Notes under the pieces: generated by a model
Seen by the model: the letters and a program-made list of their open reading frames with translations, nothing else
The model's database searches: none
Told to the model about the DNA's origin: nothing
In this document: positions 1-7,853 of the stretch, piece after piece
Numbering within the stretch: the stretch's first letter is position 1
Layout: each line of letters opens with the position of its first letter
Assembly: GCA_023249935.1 (NCBI GenBank)
Contig: JAHFBQ010000015.1
Coordinates: forward strand, 1 to 20,020
DNA: 20,020 nucleotides
Reading direction: 5' to 3'
From: a bacterium
GTDB taxonomy: Bacteria > Babelota > Babeliae > Babelales > RVW-14
Position numbers and translations under genes: made by a program

Positions 1-1
1 T

Positions 2-1657
2 TTGGTAATGTGTTGTACCTTTGGTGATCCAACCGATATTTACTGGTTTAAGACGTACAGCCTACCGTTTGTTCAAGTCGTTGGGCGTGATGGCAAGTGG
101 ACGGAGGCTACTGGACCGTTGCAAGGCCTTAAGGTTGTTGAGGCACGTAAGCGGATGCTAGAGCTGTTGATTGAAGATGGTAGTCTGCGTGAACAGCTGC
201 CAATCAAGCATCATGTTCCTGTACATGAACGCTGCAAGCAAGGGATTGAGTATCTTATTTTGACACAGTGGTTTGTAGATATTCTTAATCATAAAAAAGA
301 TTTCTTGGCGCAAGCAGATAAAATTAACTGGTATCCAGCGTTTATGAAGGCTCGCTATATTGATTGGGTCGAGCATCTTAGTTGGGACTGGTGTATTTCA
401 CGCCAGCGCTTTTATGGTATTCCGTTTCCGGTTTGGCATTGTAATGGTTGTAATGAGGTGCTTGTAGCGCCTGAAAATTGCTTGCCAATCGATCCGCAAG
501 AACAAGCATTTCCCGGCGGTACGTGTGTGTGCGGTAGCAAAGACTTGCGTGCCGATACCGATGTGATGGATACTTGGAATACTTCTTCGATTACGCCGCA
601 GCTGGTTACGCGTTGGGAATTGGATGCAGAGCGGCCAGCGCAGATGCCAATGACCATGCGGCCACAGGCTCATGATATCATAAGGACTTGGGCTTTCTAC
701 ACGATTATCAAGGCGTTCTATCACAACAACGATGTACCATGGCGTGATATCGTGATCTCCGGCCACGTGCTTGCAGGTAAAGAAAAGATTTCCAAGTCCA
801 AAGGTAACGAAAAAATTACGCCGATCAGTTTACTTGAGCAGTTCTCACCAGACGTTATTCGTTTCTGGGCAGCGAGTGGTACCCCCGGTGCTGACACCGC
901 ATTTAGCGAAAATCAGCTTAAGATCGGGCAAAAACTTGTTACTAAGTTGTGGAACGCGATGCGTTTCAGCGTAGAGTTTTTACAAGATTTCAAGCCAGTT
1001 TCAAAGCCGGTAGATCTTGGCTTGGTGAACGAGTGGGTACATGACGAGTTTGCCAACCTGGTTAAGCGCTACTGTGTAAGCTTTGATGCTTACGACTACA
1101 GCAAGGCGTTGGAATTAGTTGAAAAATTCTTCTGGCAAGATTTCTGTGATAACTACCTTGAACTGATCAAAGATCAAATTTTTAATCCAACTAAGTACTC
1201 TGCTAGCGAGCTTGAAGCGACACGCTATGTGCTTTATACCGTTTCCTACGGGTTGTTGCAGTTGTACGCACCGTTCATCCCGTTTGTAACAGAAAAACTT
1301 TACCAAATGTTGTTTAAAAATCATGTTGGCATCGAATCGCTGCATGTTACCAAACTAGACAAGGCGTTGTTTGTCGCCGGGTATCCTGCAAGTGCCAATG
1401 ACATGAAAGCATTGCTTGGAGTGGTTGATCAGGTACGCAAGCTCAAGAGCGAGCATCAATTGTCGCTTAAGACTCCTCTTGCCGATCTTGTGTTTCATAT
1501 AAGTGATACTCGTTTACAAGCGGTTCTGCAAGCGCAAGAAGCGATGCTGACAGGTATCACTCAGACCGCAAAGATTTCGTTTAGTGGCGATGGGCTTGAG
1601 GAAGGGCGTCTTGATGGTACGGCCGAAAGCTATGTTGCACATGTTAAGGCGGTGTAA
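2..1657 (+). CDS. valS: Valyl-tRNA synthetase, C-terminal part (runs off the left edge)
   Basis: This class I synthetase charges tRNA-Val with valine in the cytoplasm. About 551 residues are visible; the N-terminal third with the HIGH motif lies outside the window, so the true start is not here. Visible are the end of the editing/catalytic region (CTFGDPTDIYWF), a Cys-rich knuckle (HCNGC with CVCG), the TDVMDTWNTSS segment, and the KMSKS loop as KISKSKGN at 785-808. An anticodon-binding helical domain follows (WNAMRF onward). The CTFGD-TD-W signature, the Cys knuckle and the short C-terminus without a long coiled-coil arm suggest the archaeal/Rickettsia-like ValRS form, from memory of the family. 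The stop overlaps the next start by one base (TAATG), so it is probably translationally coupled to ybeY. Confidence 0.95.
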   Translation: MVMCCTFGDPTDIYWFKTYSLPFVQVVGRDGKWTEATGPLQGLKVVEARKRMLELLIEDGSLREQLPIKHHVPVHERCKQGIEYLILTQWFVDILNHKKDFLAQADKINWYPAFMKARYIDWVEHLSWDWCISRQRFYGIPFPVWHCNGCNEVLVAPENCLPIDPQEQAFPGGTCVCGSKDLRADTDVMDTWNTSSITPQLVTRWELDAERPAQMPMTMRPQAHDIIRTWAFYTIIKAFYHNNDVPWRDIVISGHVLAGKEKISKSKGNEKITPISLLEQFSPDVIRFWAASGTPGADTAFSENQLKIGQKLVTKLWNAMRFSVEFLQDFKPVSKPVDLGLVNEWVHDEFANLVKRYCVSFDAYDYSKALELVEKFFWQDFCDNYLELIKDQIFNPTKYSASELEATRYVLYTVSYGLLQLYAPFIPFVTEKLYQMLFKNHVGIESLHVTKLDKALFVAGYPASANDMKALLGVVDQVRKLKSEHQLSLKTPLADLVFHISDTRLQAVLQAQEAMLTGITQTAKISFSGDGLEEGRLDGTAESYVAHVKAV

Positions 1658-2115
1658 TGATCACCGTTAAAAATAGACAGCGCACGTTTCCCGTTAACAC
1701 AGCAAAGCTACAAAAATTGGTTGAAGTTATGGTGGCCGAGCTAGGCTATCCCGATTTCGATGTTTATGTGCTGTTAACGACTGATAAATCAATGCAGGCG
1801 TATAATCGAGATTTTCGTAATAAAGATAAACCAACCGATATTCTTTCATTTCCTTTTCATCCAGATCATAAAGCTGGTACAAAACTTAAAGTACAGGATG
1901 ATGAAGAAAAAAATTTAGGGGATATCATCATTTCGCTTGCCTATGTTGCACGTACTGCAGTAGATTGGGACCGCTCATTTGATGATCATCTTGTAGCGCT
2001 CTTGGCGCATGGGCTGGCGCATCTGCTTAACTATGATCATCACACAGATGAAGATTTTGAGGCTATGCAGCGGGTAGAAAAAAAGTTACTGAAGAAAATC
2101 GAGTTTAAAGCGTAA
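1657..2115 (+). CDS. ybeY: Endoribonuclease YbeY (rRNA maturation factor)
   Basis: YbeY is a zinc-dependent single-strand RNA endonuclease involved in 16S rRNA 3' maturation and 70S ribosome quality control, acting in the cytoplasm. The 152-residue protein has the normal family length. The metal-binding signature appears as HGLAHLLNYDHH, giving candidate zinc ligands His118, His122 and His128. The upstream segment DKPTDILSFPF and the GDI stretch are also family features. The ATG overlaps the valS stop by one base, so it sits in the same transcript. The canonical HGxLHLxGYDH motif is slightly altered (AHLLN for LHLxG), but all ligands are kept, so it should be active. Confidence 0.95.
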   Translation: MITVKNRQRTFPVNTAKLQKLVEVMVAELGYPDFDVYVLLTTDKSMQAYNRDFRNKDKPTDILSFPFHPDHKAGTKLKVQDDEEKNLGDIIISLAYVARTAVDWDRSFDDHLVALLAHGLAHLLNYDHHTDEDFEAMQRVEKKLLKKIEFKA

Positions 2116-2136
2116 TCAAATTCTGGAGTGAGTTTT

Positions 2137-2751
2137 ATGAAAAAAATGAATGTTATGCTTGTGCTAGCGATGATTGGTGGGGTGTTTTGGCAGGATTTGT
2201 TTGCCATAAAAGTGAGCAAGGAGCGGTTGCGAGATGTGACTGGACGTTTCTTACCGAAAAATAAAGCTCAAGAAAGCGAAAAGCAACGCCAATTGGAGTT
2301 TGTACAAAAAGCTAAAAATGGCGACGATGTTATAGAGGACATGCTTGATAAAGGTGGGATATCTGCAGAGACAATAAACGCTGCGCTTGTTTGTGCTGAG
2401 GTTCGTTATGAAGTACAAGAGGTTGGTACTATATCTACGGGTCTGCATGATGAACTTGTGCCTGTTGCTACAATTCATGAGTTATTATTGACTCACCGAT
2501 TATCAAAGGATTTGATTACCGCTGAGGCTCTAAAAAAAGCTCTTGAGCATGTTGTGCGAGAGTGTCATCCCTGTGCAGTTCAATTATTATTACGGCATCA
2601 CTTCATAACGCGTGAAATGATACAGAGTGCTCTTGCCGCTATACCTACAACAGGGTTCAATGCAACCTCAGGATATGCCAAAAAGATTCGTATAATGCTT
2701 AACGAGTGGCAAGCTTCTGATCCAGGTTCCGTTGTCGAACTGATTCGATAA
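2137..2751 (+). CDS. Small exported protein of unknown family, possible ankyrin-like helical repeats
   Basis: I do not recognise the family. The ATG at 2137 is preferred over the GTG at 2128 because TGGAG (2124-2128) lies 8 bases before it. The 204-residue product starts with a signal peptide (MKKMNVMLVLAMIGGVFWQDLFA), so it is probably exported. The mature part is all-helical in character, with recurring stretches such as GISAETINAAL, LITAEALKKAL and ITREMIQSAL. One segment (CHPCAVQLLLRHHFIT) has the helix-turn-helix rhythm of an ankyrin repeat. The repeats are too degenerate for a firm call. Its last 53 bases overlap the 3' end of the convergent kinase gene. It follows ybeY after 21 bases and may share the valS-ybeY transcript. 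Confidence 0.75.
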   Translation: MKKMNVMLVLAMIGGVFWQDLFAIKVSKERLRDVTGRFLPKNKAQESEKQRQLEFVQKAKNGDDVIEDMLDKGGISAETINAALVCAEVRYEVQEVGTISTGLHDELVPVATIHELLLTHRLSKDLITAEALKKALEHVVRECHPCAVQLLLRHHFITREMIQSALAAIPTTGFNATSGYAKKIRIMLNEWQASDPGSVVELIR

Positions 2752-3391
2752 ATGTTTCGGTCTTGGCCAGCAAATGACCAAAGGTTGCGGGGCAATCTTG
2801 AAATTCGTCATTTACGTTGAGCACAAGAACAGGGACGTGTCGTAGTTGTTTGTCCAAAATCGACTTGGTGATGAGAAATTTCTCATGGCGGTCATGGATA
2901 CTGCGTAGGTAGGCAAGGCTGACAAGCTCTTCCCCATGGCGATTTCGCTTGTTCATGCGGGCATGACAAACTTCGGGGCTTGTTTGCAGGTAGATAAAAC
3001 CACGCGGAGCTTTGCATTGCTGGTGCATGATAAATTCTACCCATTTTGAATAAACTGCCCATTCAACGTCGGTGAAATAACCTTCTTGGAGGCCATTTTG
3101 CGCAAAGCAGTAGTGGCCGGAGTAGATTGATCGCTCCATGATGACTGGAGAAATGCCAGATCTTTGTCCTTTTACGTGGTCAAGGGAGCGGGAAAGCATT
3201 GCAAATGTTTCAAGGGTAAATGCCCAGCGGGAGGGTTTTTTGTAGAATTCTTCCAATAATGATTGGCCATAGCGCTCAGATGCCCAATTGTGAACCGGCT
3301 CCTGAACTACCTTGAAACTAGGGCAAGCGGCTTTGAGCATGTTCAGAAATGTTGACTTCCCTGCACCGATATTGCCTTCTACGATGAACAT
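2699..3391 (-). CDS. Deoxynucleoside kinase, eukaryote-like dCK/dGK/TK2 family
   Basis: It phosphorylates salvaged deoxynucleosides with ATP to give deoxynucleoside monophosphates. The 230-residue protein matches the dNK/dCK family along its whole length. Seen are a P-loop GNIGAGKST (residues 6-14), EPV (31-33), WAFTLETFAMLSR (56-68), the ERS motif in IMERSIYS (84-91), FIYLQTSPEVCHARMNKRN (132-150) and a LID-like RHGEE with Arg. The resemblance is to animal and viral kinases such as dCK (ERSVYS, IYLQATPE) rather than to typical bacterial dGK/dAK, suggesting transfer from a eukaryote or virus. The glutamine that contacts the base in the family (QTY/QTF) is Glu61 here, so specificity may be unusual. 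An AGGG lies before the ATG, and a strong promoter is at 3442-3470. Salvage fits a host-dependent life. Confidence 0.9.
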   Translation of the reverse strand: MFIVEGNIGAGKSTFLNMLKAACPSFKVVQEPVHNWASERYGQSLLEEFYKKPSRWAFTLETFAMLSRSLDHVKGQRSGISPVIMERSIYSGHYCFAQNGLQEGYFTDVEWAVYSKWVEFIMHQQCKAPRGFIYLQTSPEVCHARMNKRNRHGEELVSLAYLRSIHDRHEKFLITKSILDKQLRHVPVLVLNVNDEFQDCPATFGHLLAKTETFIESVRQRNLDQKLATR

Positions 3392-3441
3392 ATTTTACAC
3401 CCTGTAAACCTGTGAATCTGCTTTGCCTAACAAAGGTGTTT

Positions 3442-3470
3442 AGTATAGACTGTTGTCCTCTTTGTGTGAA
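3442..3470 (-). promoter_or_regulatory. Sigma70-type promoter of the deoxynucleoside kinase gene
   Basis: On the minus strand there is a -35 TTCACA (3465-3470), a spacer of exactly 17 bases, and a -10 TATACT (3442-3447); each hexamer matches the consensus at 5 of 6 positions. Transcription would start near 3435, giving a leader of about 44 bases to the ATG at 3391. A plus-strand TATAGA (3444-3449) with TTTGCC 16 bases upstream overlaps it, so the site may also serve the divergent methyltransferase gene, but that half is weak. Confidence 0.65.
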
Positions 3471-3518
3471 CTTGAATCTTTTATTCAACGAAAACCTCTA
3501 AAATCCTTTGGTGTTGTC

Positions 3519-4256
3519 ATGAAAAAAATAGACAAAAAAAGTGATCGTTCTGGTGAAATGCTTTATGGCGCCCATGCAATTATTGAGATGCTTAAGGCTG
3601 GCCGTCGTAAACTCATCTCGATCTATACAACGAAGCCATATCCAAAGGCTTGGACTAGGGTCTTGCCGTACTTACCAAAGTCGGTACCAAACATTCAGTA
3701 TGTATCCAAGGATGTGCTTGATCGTATGACCGCTGGTGCGGAACACATGGGCGTCATTGCCTGGGTTTCTCCGTATAAATTTAGCAGCAAGATGTTTGCT
3801 CCAGTGAAATACCCATTTATCCTCTTGCTTGATTCCATTCAAGACGTGCGCAATCTAGGCGCAATTTTACGTTCAGCCTACTGTACTGGTGTTACTGGCG
3901 TTGTGTTGTGTAAGACTAACTCTGCTCAGTTAACGCCCGCAGCGATTAAGGCGGCCGCCGGTTTGTCTGAACATCTCGATATTTACATGGCTGCTTCGAT
4001 GAAGCAAGCGGTACTAGAGGCACGTCAGGCTGGTTATCAACTCTACATGGCGGTGCTCAATGGCGAAAATGCAATGACGGTGACATACCAAAAACCAGCT
4101 TGTTTGGTGATTGGTAATGAAGCAACTGGTATTTTGCCGAGTGTACGCAAAGAAGGGATGCTTATTACCTTGCCGCAGCGAAATGGAGAAATCTCGTACA
4201 ATGCTTCGGTGGCAGCTGGGATATTGCTCTTTGTTCTTTCGCAAAAGTTGGCGTAA
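3519..4256 (+). CDS. rlmB: SpoU-family 23S rRNA/tRNA 2'-O-ribose methyltransferase (RlmB-like)
   Basis: It transfers a methyl group from SAM to a ribose 2'-OH in rRNA or tRNA; RlmB modifies G2251 of 23S rRNA. The N-terminal substrate-binding domain starts at LYGAHAIIEMLKAG (residues 15-28). The SPOUT knot motifs follow: motif 1 DSIQDVRNLGAILRSA (105-120, catalytic Arg and Asn present), motif 2 LVIGNEATGI (196-205), and motif 3 ITLPQRNGEISYNASVAAG (216-234). I chose the ATG at 3519 (245 residues), because an extension to the TTG at 3453 adds sequence not typical of the family. The lysine-rich start MKKIDKKSDR is an unremarkable leader. The exact target nucleotide cannot be read from sequence; TrmH-type paralogs are the alternative. 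Confidence 0.85.
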   Translation: MKKIDKKSDRSGEMLYGAHAIIEMLKAGRRKLISIYTTKPYPKAWTRVLPYLPKSVPNIQYVSKDVLDRMTAGAEHMGVIAWVSPYKFSSKMFAPVKYPFILLLDSIQDVRNLGAILRSAYCTGVTGVVLCKTNSAQLTPAAIKAAAGLSEHLDIYMAASMKQAVLEARQAGYQLYMAVLNGENAMTVTYQKPACLVIGNEATGILPSVRKEGMLITLPQRNGEISYNASVAAGILLFVLSQKLA

Positions 4257-4380
4257 GACACTCATTTCCCTGCCAGCCCACGTAAAAATAATGACTTCTA
4301 CTGCAGCATTGCCTTTTTAATGCTCTCCCCCATACACTCAACGGTTAGGAAGATCAAATCGGAGCGTCTGGTGGGCAAGT

Positions 4381-5226
4381 ATGAAAGTAAATGCACGGCT
4401 ATTTTGGCGGTTCTTTAAAAAACACCCACGTCGAGTGGTGGGTTTTTTTTTGCTGCTCATGGTAAGTATTGCTGTGTATTCGTTGGGGGCGCGTTCTACT
4501 AGATTTATCTATAAAAAACTGTTCTCATGTCCAGTTGTTGATATCACCTGTACCGACTGCTACTCACCGTTGGTCAAAAAGAAGCTGGTATCCTTTGTTC
4601 GAGCGCATATGTCTAATGTAAATTACTTGTTTTTTGATGCACAAAATTTCTATAGTAGCATCAAAGATCAATTTGATTGTGTAACGAAAGTTGCTATTTC
4701 AAAGCGATTGCCACTAGGATTTTGCGTGAACATTAATGGAGTAAAGCCTGTGATGCTTGTAAACAACTATGTTTTAGCCGCTGATCGCAGCGTATACCAT
4801 CGTGAAGATTTCAGCTCTTGGGTCAATTTTGATAAGCTGCCAACCATTGCAGTGCCAAGTCTGAATGCTGGTATGAAAGTAACGCCATGGGCGTATGATA
4901 TACTGAAAAAGCTGGCAGTTGATTATGCTAGAGAGTATGAATGTTTTTTTCAAAGTCCTTCGTATATTCGTCTTACGCCTCGTGATACGGGGTCAACATG
5001 GTCGCCTCCAAGGCGGTATGCTGCTGTGGTAGTGAATGAGGTAACGTTGGGAAAAAGAGCTGCCTTGCAGCGACTTGATGAACTTGTAGATGATGCGCTT
5101 CATAGAGGTTTTTGTAGTCAAAATGCGTTAGATAAAAAACGTCGCTCGGTGGAACTTGATATGCGCTTTGAACGACGCATCATAATGAAATTCATAGATC
5201 ATGGAAAGCGGGGGAGGGTATCATGA
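4381..5226 (+). CDS. ftsQ: Cell division protein FtsQ/DivIB
   Basis: FtsQ is a single-pass inner-membrane protein that links early and late divisome proteins through its periplasmic POTRA and beta domains. The 281-residue product has a short basic cytoplasmic N-terminus (residues 1-18, with KKHPRR), one membrane segment at about 19-36 (VVGFFLLLMVSIAVYSLG), and an extracytoplasmic remainder. A POTRA-like stretch lies at about 50-125, including KVAISKRLPLGFCVNINGVKPVMLV, the typical FtsQ pattern of basic residue, P and then a beta strand with KP. Sequence similarity is low, as usual for this family. Placement directly before ftsA with an ATGA overlap is the strongest support. Several Cys residues (50, 57, 60) are unusual for FtsQ. 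Confidence 0.8.
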   Translation: MKVNARLFWRFFKKHPRRVVGFFLLLMVSIAVYSLGARSTRFIYKKLFSCPVVDITCTDCYSPLVKKKLVSFVRAHMSNVNYLFFDAQNFYSSIKDQFDCVTKVAISKRLPLGFCVNINGVKPVMLVNNYVLAADRSVYHREDFSSWVNFDKLPTIAVPSLNAGMKVTPWAYDILKKLAVDYAREYECFFQSPSYIRLTPRDTGSTWSPPRRYAAVVVNEVTLGKRAALQRLDELVDDALHRGFCSQNALDKKRRSVELDMRFERRIIMKFIDHGKRGRVS

Positions 5227-6479
5227 CCAGACGTGTGTTCGGCGGCTATGTTGCCGCGATTGACATAGGGACTACTAAAATTTGTGTGCTCATTGGCATC
5301 ATCAGTAATCATGGCAAACTTGAGATTGTTGGCATTGGTCAGCATCCATCCAATGGACTGCGCAAAGGGGTGGTGGTCAATATCAATCTTACCGTTGAAT
5401 CTATTAAAGCAGCGCTTGCCCAAGCTCAAGAAGCGGCGGGCTTTGTGATAGAGGCAGCTACAGTTGGTATCTCTGGTGGGCACATTAAATCGTACAACTC
5501 CACTGGAGTTGTTGCTGTCAAAGGTAAAGATGTCACTCAGTATGACATTGATCGCGTGATTGAGGCTGCCAAAGCGATTCCTATCCCGCAGGATCAAGAA
5601 ATTTTACATGTACTACCACAATATTTTCGTATTGATGGTCAAGAATATGTGCTCGATTCTCTTGGTATGTACGGTGTGCGTTTAGAAGCTCAGGTTCACA
5701 TCATCACAGGAGCGGTGGCATCGGCGCAAAATATTATCAAATCTTGTGAGCTTGCCGGCGTGAAAGTTGAAGACATTGCGCTTGAACAAATCGCTTCAGC
5801 TGATGCGGTGTTGACTGCATCAGAGCGTGAGCTTGGCTCGGGCATTATCGATATCGGTGGAGGAACGTCAGATTTTGCTGTGTACAAAGATGGTCGTATC
5901 AGACACTCAAAAGTGTTGCCGATTGCAGGTAGTCATTTCACTAACGATCTAGCTGTTGGGCTCGGTATTTCTAAGGCTCAAGCAGAAGAAGTAAAGCGGA
6001 TGTACGGCTCGGTTTTACGGTCGCCGCGTCGCTACATTCATGGCGAAAGCGTGGCGTTGCCGCAAGAGTTTGAGAGCAATCCAAAAGTAATACCTCTAGC
6101 GCTTATCGATGAAATTTTGCATTTTCGTGCACAAGAAGTTTTTGATTTTTTTGCAGATGAAATACAAGAGTATCGTTTGCGCAGTCTAATGCCGACCGGT
6201 GTTGTTCTGACCGGCGGTGGCAGTCTTTTGCAGGGAATTCGTGAGTTAGCCGAAGACCGACTTGGTATGCCGGTGCGTCTTGGTAGCCCAATAAGTACCC
6301 ACGAAATACAGATCAATGGTTTGCCAGATGTCCTGCGAAGTCCTATTTATTCGACCGCTTATGGCCTAATGTTGTATGCGTCGGGTGGGCGTAGTAAGGT
6401 CGAAGGCGATGCAGCAAACGGGACTGTGTTTGCGAGTGTTTTTAGAAGAATGAAGTCGTGGATCTACGATTTTCTATGA
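5223..6479 (+). CDS. ftsA: Cell division protein FtsA
   Basis: FtsA is the actin-like ATPase that tethers FtsZ filaments to the inner membrane and recruits later divisome proteins. The 418-residue length is normal. Visible are phosphate-1 (AAIDIGTTKI, 11-20), the FtsA-specific 1C domain in roughly residues 85-160, phosphate-2 (IIDIGGGTSDFAVY, 208-221), the adenosine motif (VVLTGGGSLLQGI, 327-339), and a C-terminal amphipathic membrane-targeting helix (SVFRRMKSWIYDFL, 405-418). A G-rich ribosome binding site (GGGGGAGGG) precedes the ATG, which overlaps the ftsQ stop by 4 bases. It is followed 32 bases later by ftsZ. Confidence 0.97.
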   Translation: MTRRVFGGYVAAIDIGTTKICVLIGIISNHGKLEIVGIGQHPSNGLRKGVVVNINLTVESIKAALAQAQEAAGFVIEAATVGISGGHIKSYNSTGVVAVKGKDVTQYDIDRVIEAAKAIPIPQDQEILHVLPQYFRIDGQEYVLDSLGMYGVRLEAQVHIITGAVASAQNIIKSCELAGVKVEDIALEQIASADAVLTASERELGSGIIDIGGGTSDFAVYKDGRIRHSKVLPIAGSHFTNDLAVGLGISKAQAEEVKRMYGSVLRSPRRYIHGESVALPQEFESNPKVIPLALIDEILHFRAQEVFDFFADEIQEYRLRSLMPTGVVLTGGGSLLQGIRELAEDRLGMPVRLGSPISTHEIQINGLPDVLRSPIYSTAYGLMLYASGGRSKVEGDAANGTVFASVFRRMKSWIYDFL

Positions 6480-6511
6480 TGCCACGCTAACGAGAGAGAA
6501 AGGAGAAGAGG

Positions 6512-7756
6512 ATGCTTGATTTGTACCAAGAAGACACAAAGCGTAATCGTTTTGGCGCGTGCATCAAAGTTTTTGGCATTGGTGGGGCAGGAGGAAATGC
6601 TGTTAACAGCATGATAAATGATTCCGACATCGAAGCTGTTGAATTTATCGTTGCAAACACGGATGCGCAGGCGCTTGAACAGTCGCCAGCAACACATAAA
6701 ATTCAACTTGGTGCAAAGATAACCAAAGGGCTTGGTGCTGGAGCAAATCCAGACACAGGTCGTCGCGCTGCAGAGGAAGATCTGGATGAGATCACTAAGC
6801 AGAGCATGGATGCAGACATTCTCTTTTTAACGGCAGGTCTTGGTGGTGGTACCGGTTCTGGTGCACTACCGGTTATTGCTCACTCTGCAAAAGAAATGGG
6901 CGTGCTTACCGTTGCAGTGGTTACTAAGCCATTTGCCTTTGAAGGTAAGCGCCGCATGAAACATGCCGAAGAAGCTATCAAAATGCTCGAAGGTGTGGTT
7001 GATACGTTGATTGTTGTGCCAAATCAACGGCTGCTTGAAATTGTTGATGCTAAAATTTCGATGTTGGATGCTTTTGCACTTTCGAATAACATCTTAAAAC
7101 AAGCAATTAAAGGTATTTCTGACATCATTACCAAGTCTGGTCATATCAATGTCGACTTTGCTGACGTTAAAACGATCATGAAGGGCATGGGCATGGCCTT
7201 AATGGGTACTGGTAAGGCAACTGGACCAAGTCGTGCCAAAGAGGCTGCGCTCAAGGCGATCAGCTCGCCATTGCTTGAAAATATAAGCATTAAGGGTGCT
7301 CGTGGCGTGCTTATAAATATTACCGGTAACACCGATCTTGGCCTCTATGAAATCAATGAAGCGGCCTCACTTGTATACGAGATGGTTAGTCCTGATGCTG
7401 AAATCATTCTCGGCTCGGTGATTGATAATTCTATCGGTGATGAAGTGATGGTGACGGTGATTGCAACGGGTGTTGGTGTTGAAAAAGCTGCTACAGTGAA
7501 TGCTGCTAGTATGGTACATGCTGCTCCTTCATATACGGCACCTATGGTGAAAGAAATGACGCTTGTAAAACAAGTGGAACACATGGCTGTTGCTCCAAGC
7601 GAACACCAGGCGGCTCGCCATGAAAAAGTTGAAGCTGCGCAACAGCAAGATTACGACATGGATGATCTGGATACGCCGACCTTTATGCGCAAGAAACAAG
7701 ATCAATCGCGCAATGAAGAGCGTTCGTTTGAATCAAGAAACGAAGGTTCGCTATAG
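6512..7756 (+). CDS. ftsZ: Cell division GTPase FtsZ
   Basis: FtsZ is the tubulin homologue that forms the Z ring. The 414-residue protein shows IGGAGGNAVN near the start, NTD (residues 49-51), the tubulin signature GGGTGSG (111-117), NQRLLEI, and the C-terminal beta-sheet domain with INITGNTDLGLYEI. A linker of about 60 residues leads to the conserved peptide that binds FtsA, DDLDTPTFMRKK (384-395). This peptide is not at the extreme end: a 19-residue, charged Ser/Arg/Glu tail follows. A strong ribosome binding site (AAAGGAGAAGAGG) immediately precedes the ATG, and a strong hairpin terminator closes the ftsQAZ unit. Confidence 0.98.
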   Translation: MLDLYQEDTKRNRFGACIKVFGIGGAGGNAVNSMINDSDIEAVEFIVANTDAQALEQSPATHKIQLGAKITKGLGAGANPDTGRRAAEEDLDEITKQSMDADILFLTAGLGGGTGSGALPVIAHSAKEMGVLTVAVVTKPFAFEGKRRMKHAEEAIKMLEGVVDTLIVVPNQRLLEIVDAKISMLDAFALSNNILKQAIKGISDIITKSGHINVDFADVKTIMKGMGMALMGTGKATGPSRAKEAALKAISSPLLENISIKGARGVLINITGNTDLGLYEINEAASLVYEMVSPDAEIILGSVIDNSIGDEVMVTVIATGVGVEKAATVNAASMVHAAPSYTAPMVKEMTLVKQVEHMAVAPSEHQAARHEKVEAAQQQDYDMDDLDTPTFMRKKQDQSRNEERSFESRNEGSL

Positions 7757-7777
7757 GTTCTTTTATTGATTCAATGA

Positions 7778-7812
7778 AAAAGGTCCTGAGAGTATTCCTC
7801 TTGGGACCTTTT
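7778..7812 (+). terminator. Rho-independent terminator after ftsZ
   Basis: AAAAGGTCC (7778-7786) pairs perfectly with GGACCTTTT (7804-7812). The inner TGAGAG/CTCTTG extends this to a 15-pair stem including two wobble pairs, with a TATTC loop. The T run is contained in the descending arm. It ends the ftsQAZ transcript 21 bases after the stop codon. Confidence 0.85.
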
Positions 7813-7853
7813 GTAAAATTGGATGTAAAAATCAGAAGAGGTAGGGTTGTTGT

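Noticed and set aside
3453..3518. Upstream TTG extension of the rRNA methyltransferase
   Set aside because: It overlaps the -35 region of the divergent promoter, lacks a ribosome binding site, and the ATG at 3519 gives the normal family length.
4305..4324. Small hairpin AGCATT/AATGCT after the methyltransferase gene
   Set aside because: Only 6 pairs, AT-rich, with the T run in the loop rather than after the stem; not convincing as a terminator.
4381..4470. KKHPRR before the FtsQ membrane segment, resembling the HPKRTA module of the deacetylase
   Set aside because: Only a few basic residues and HP are shared; any positive-inside membrane boundary could give this.
5199..5597. Minus-strand open frame across the ftsQ/ftsA junction
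   Set aside because: It lies opposite clear ftsA coding sequence and has no recognisable motif.
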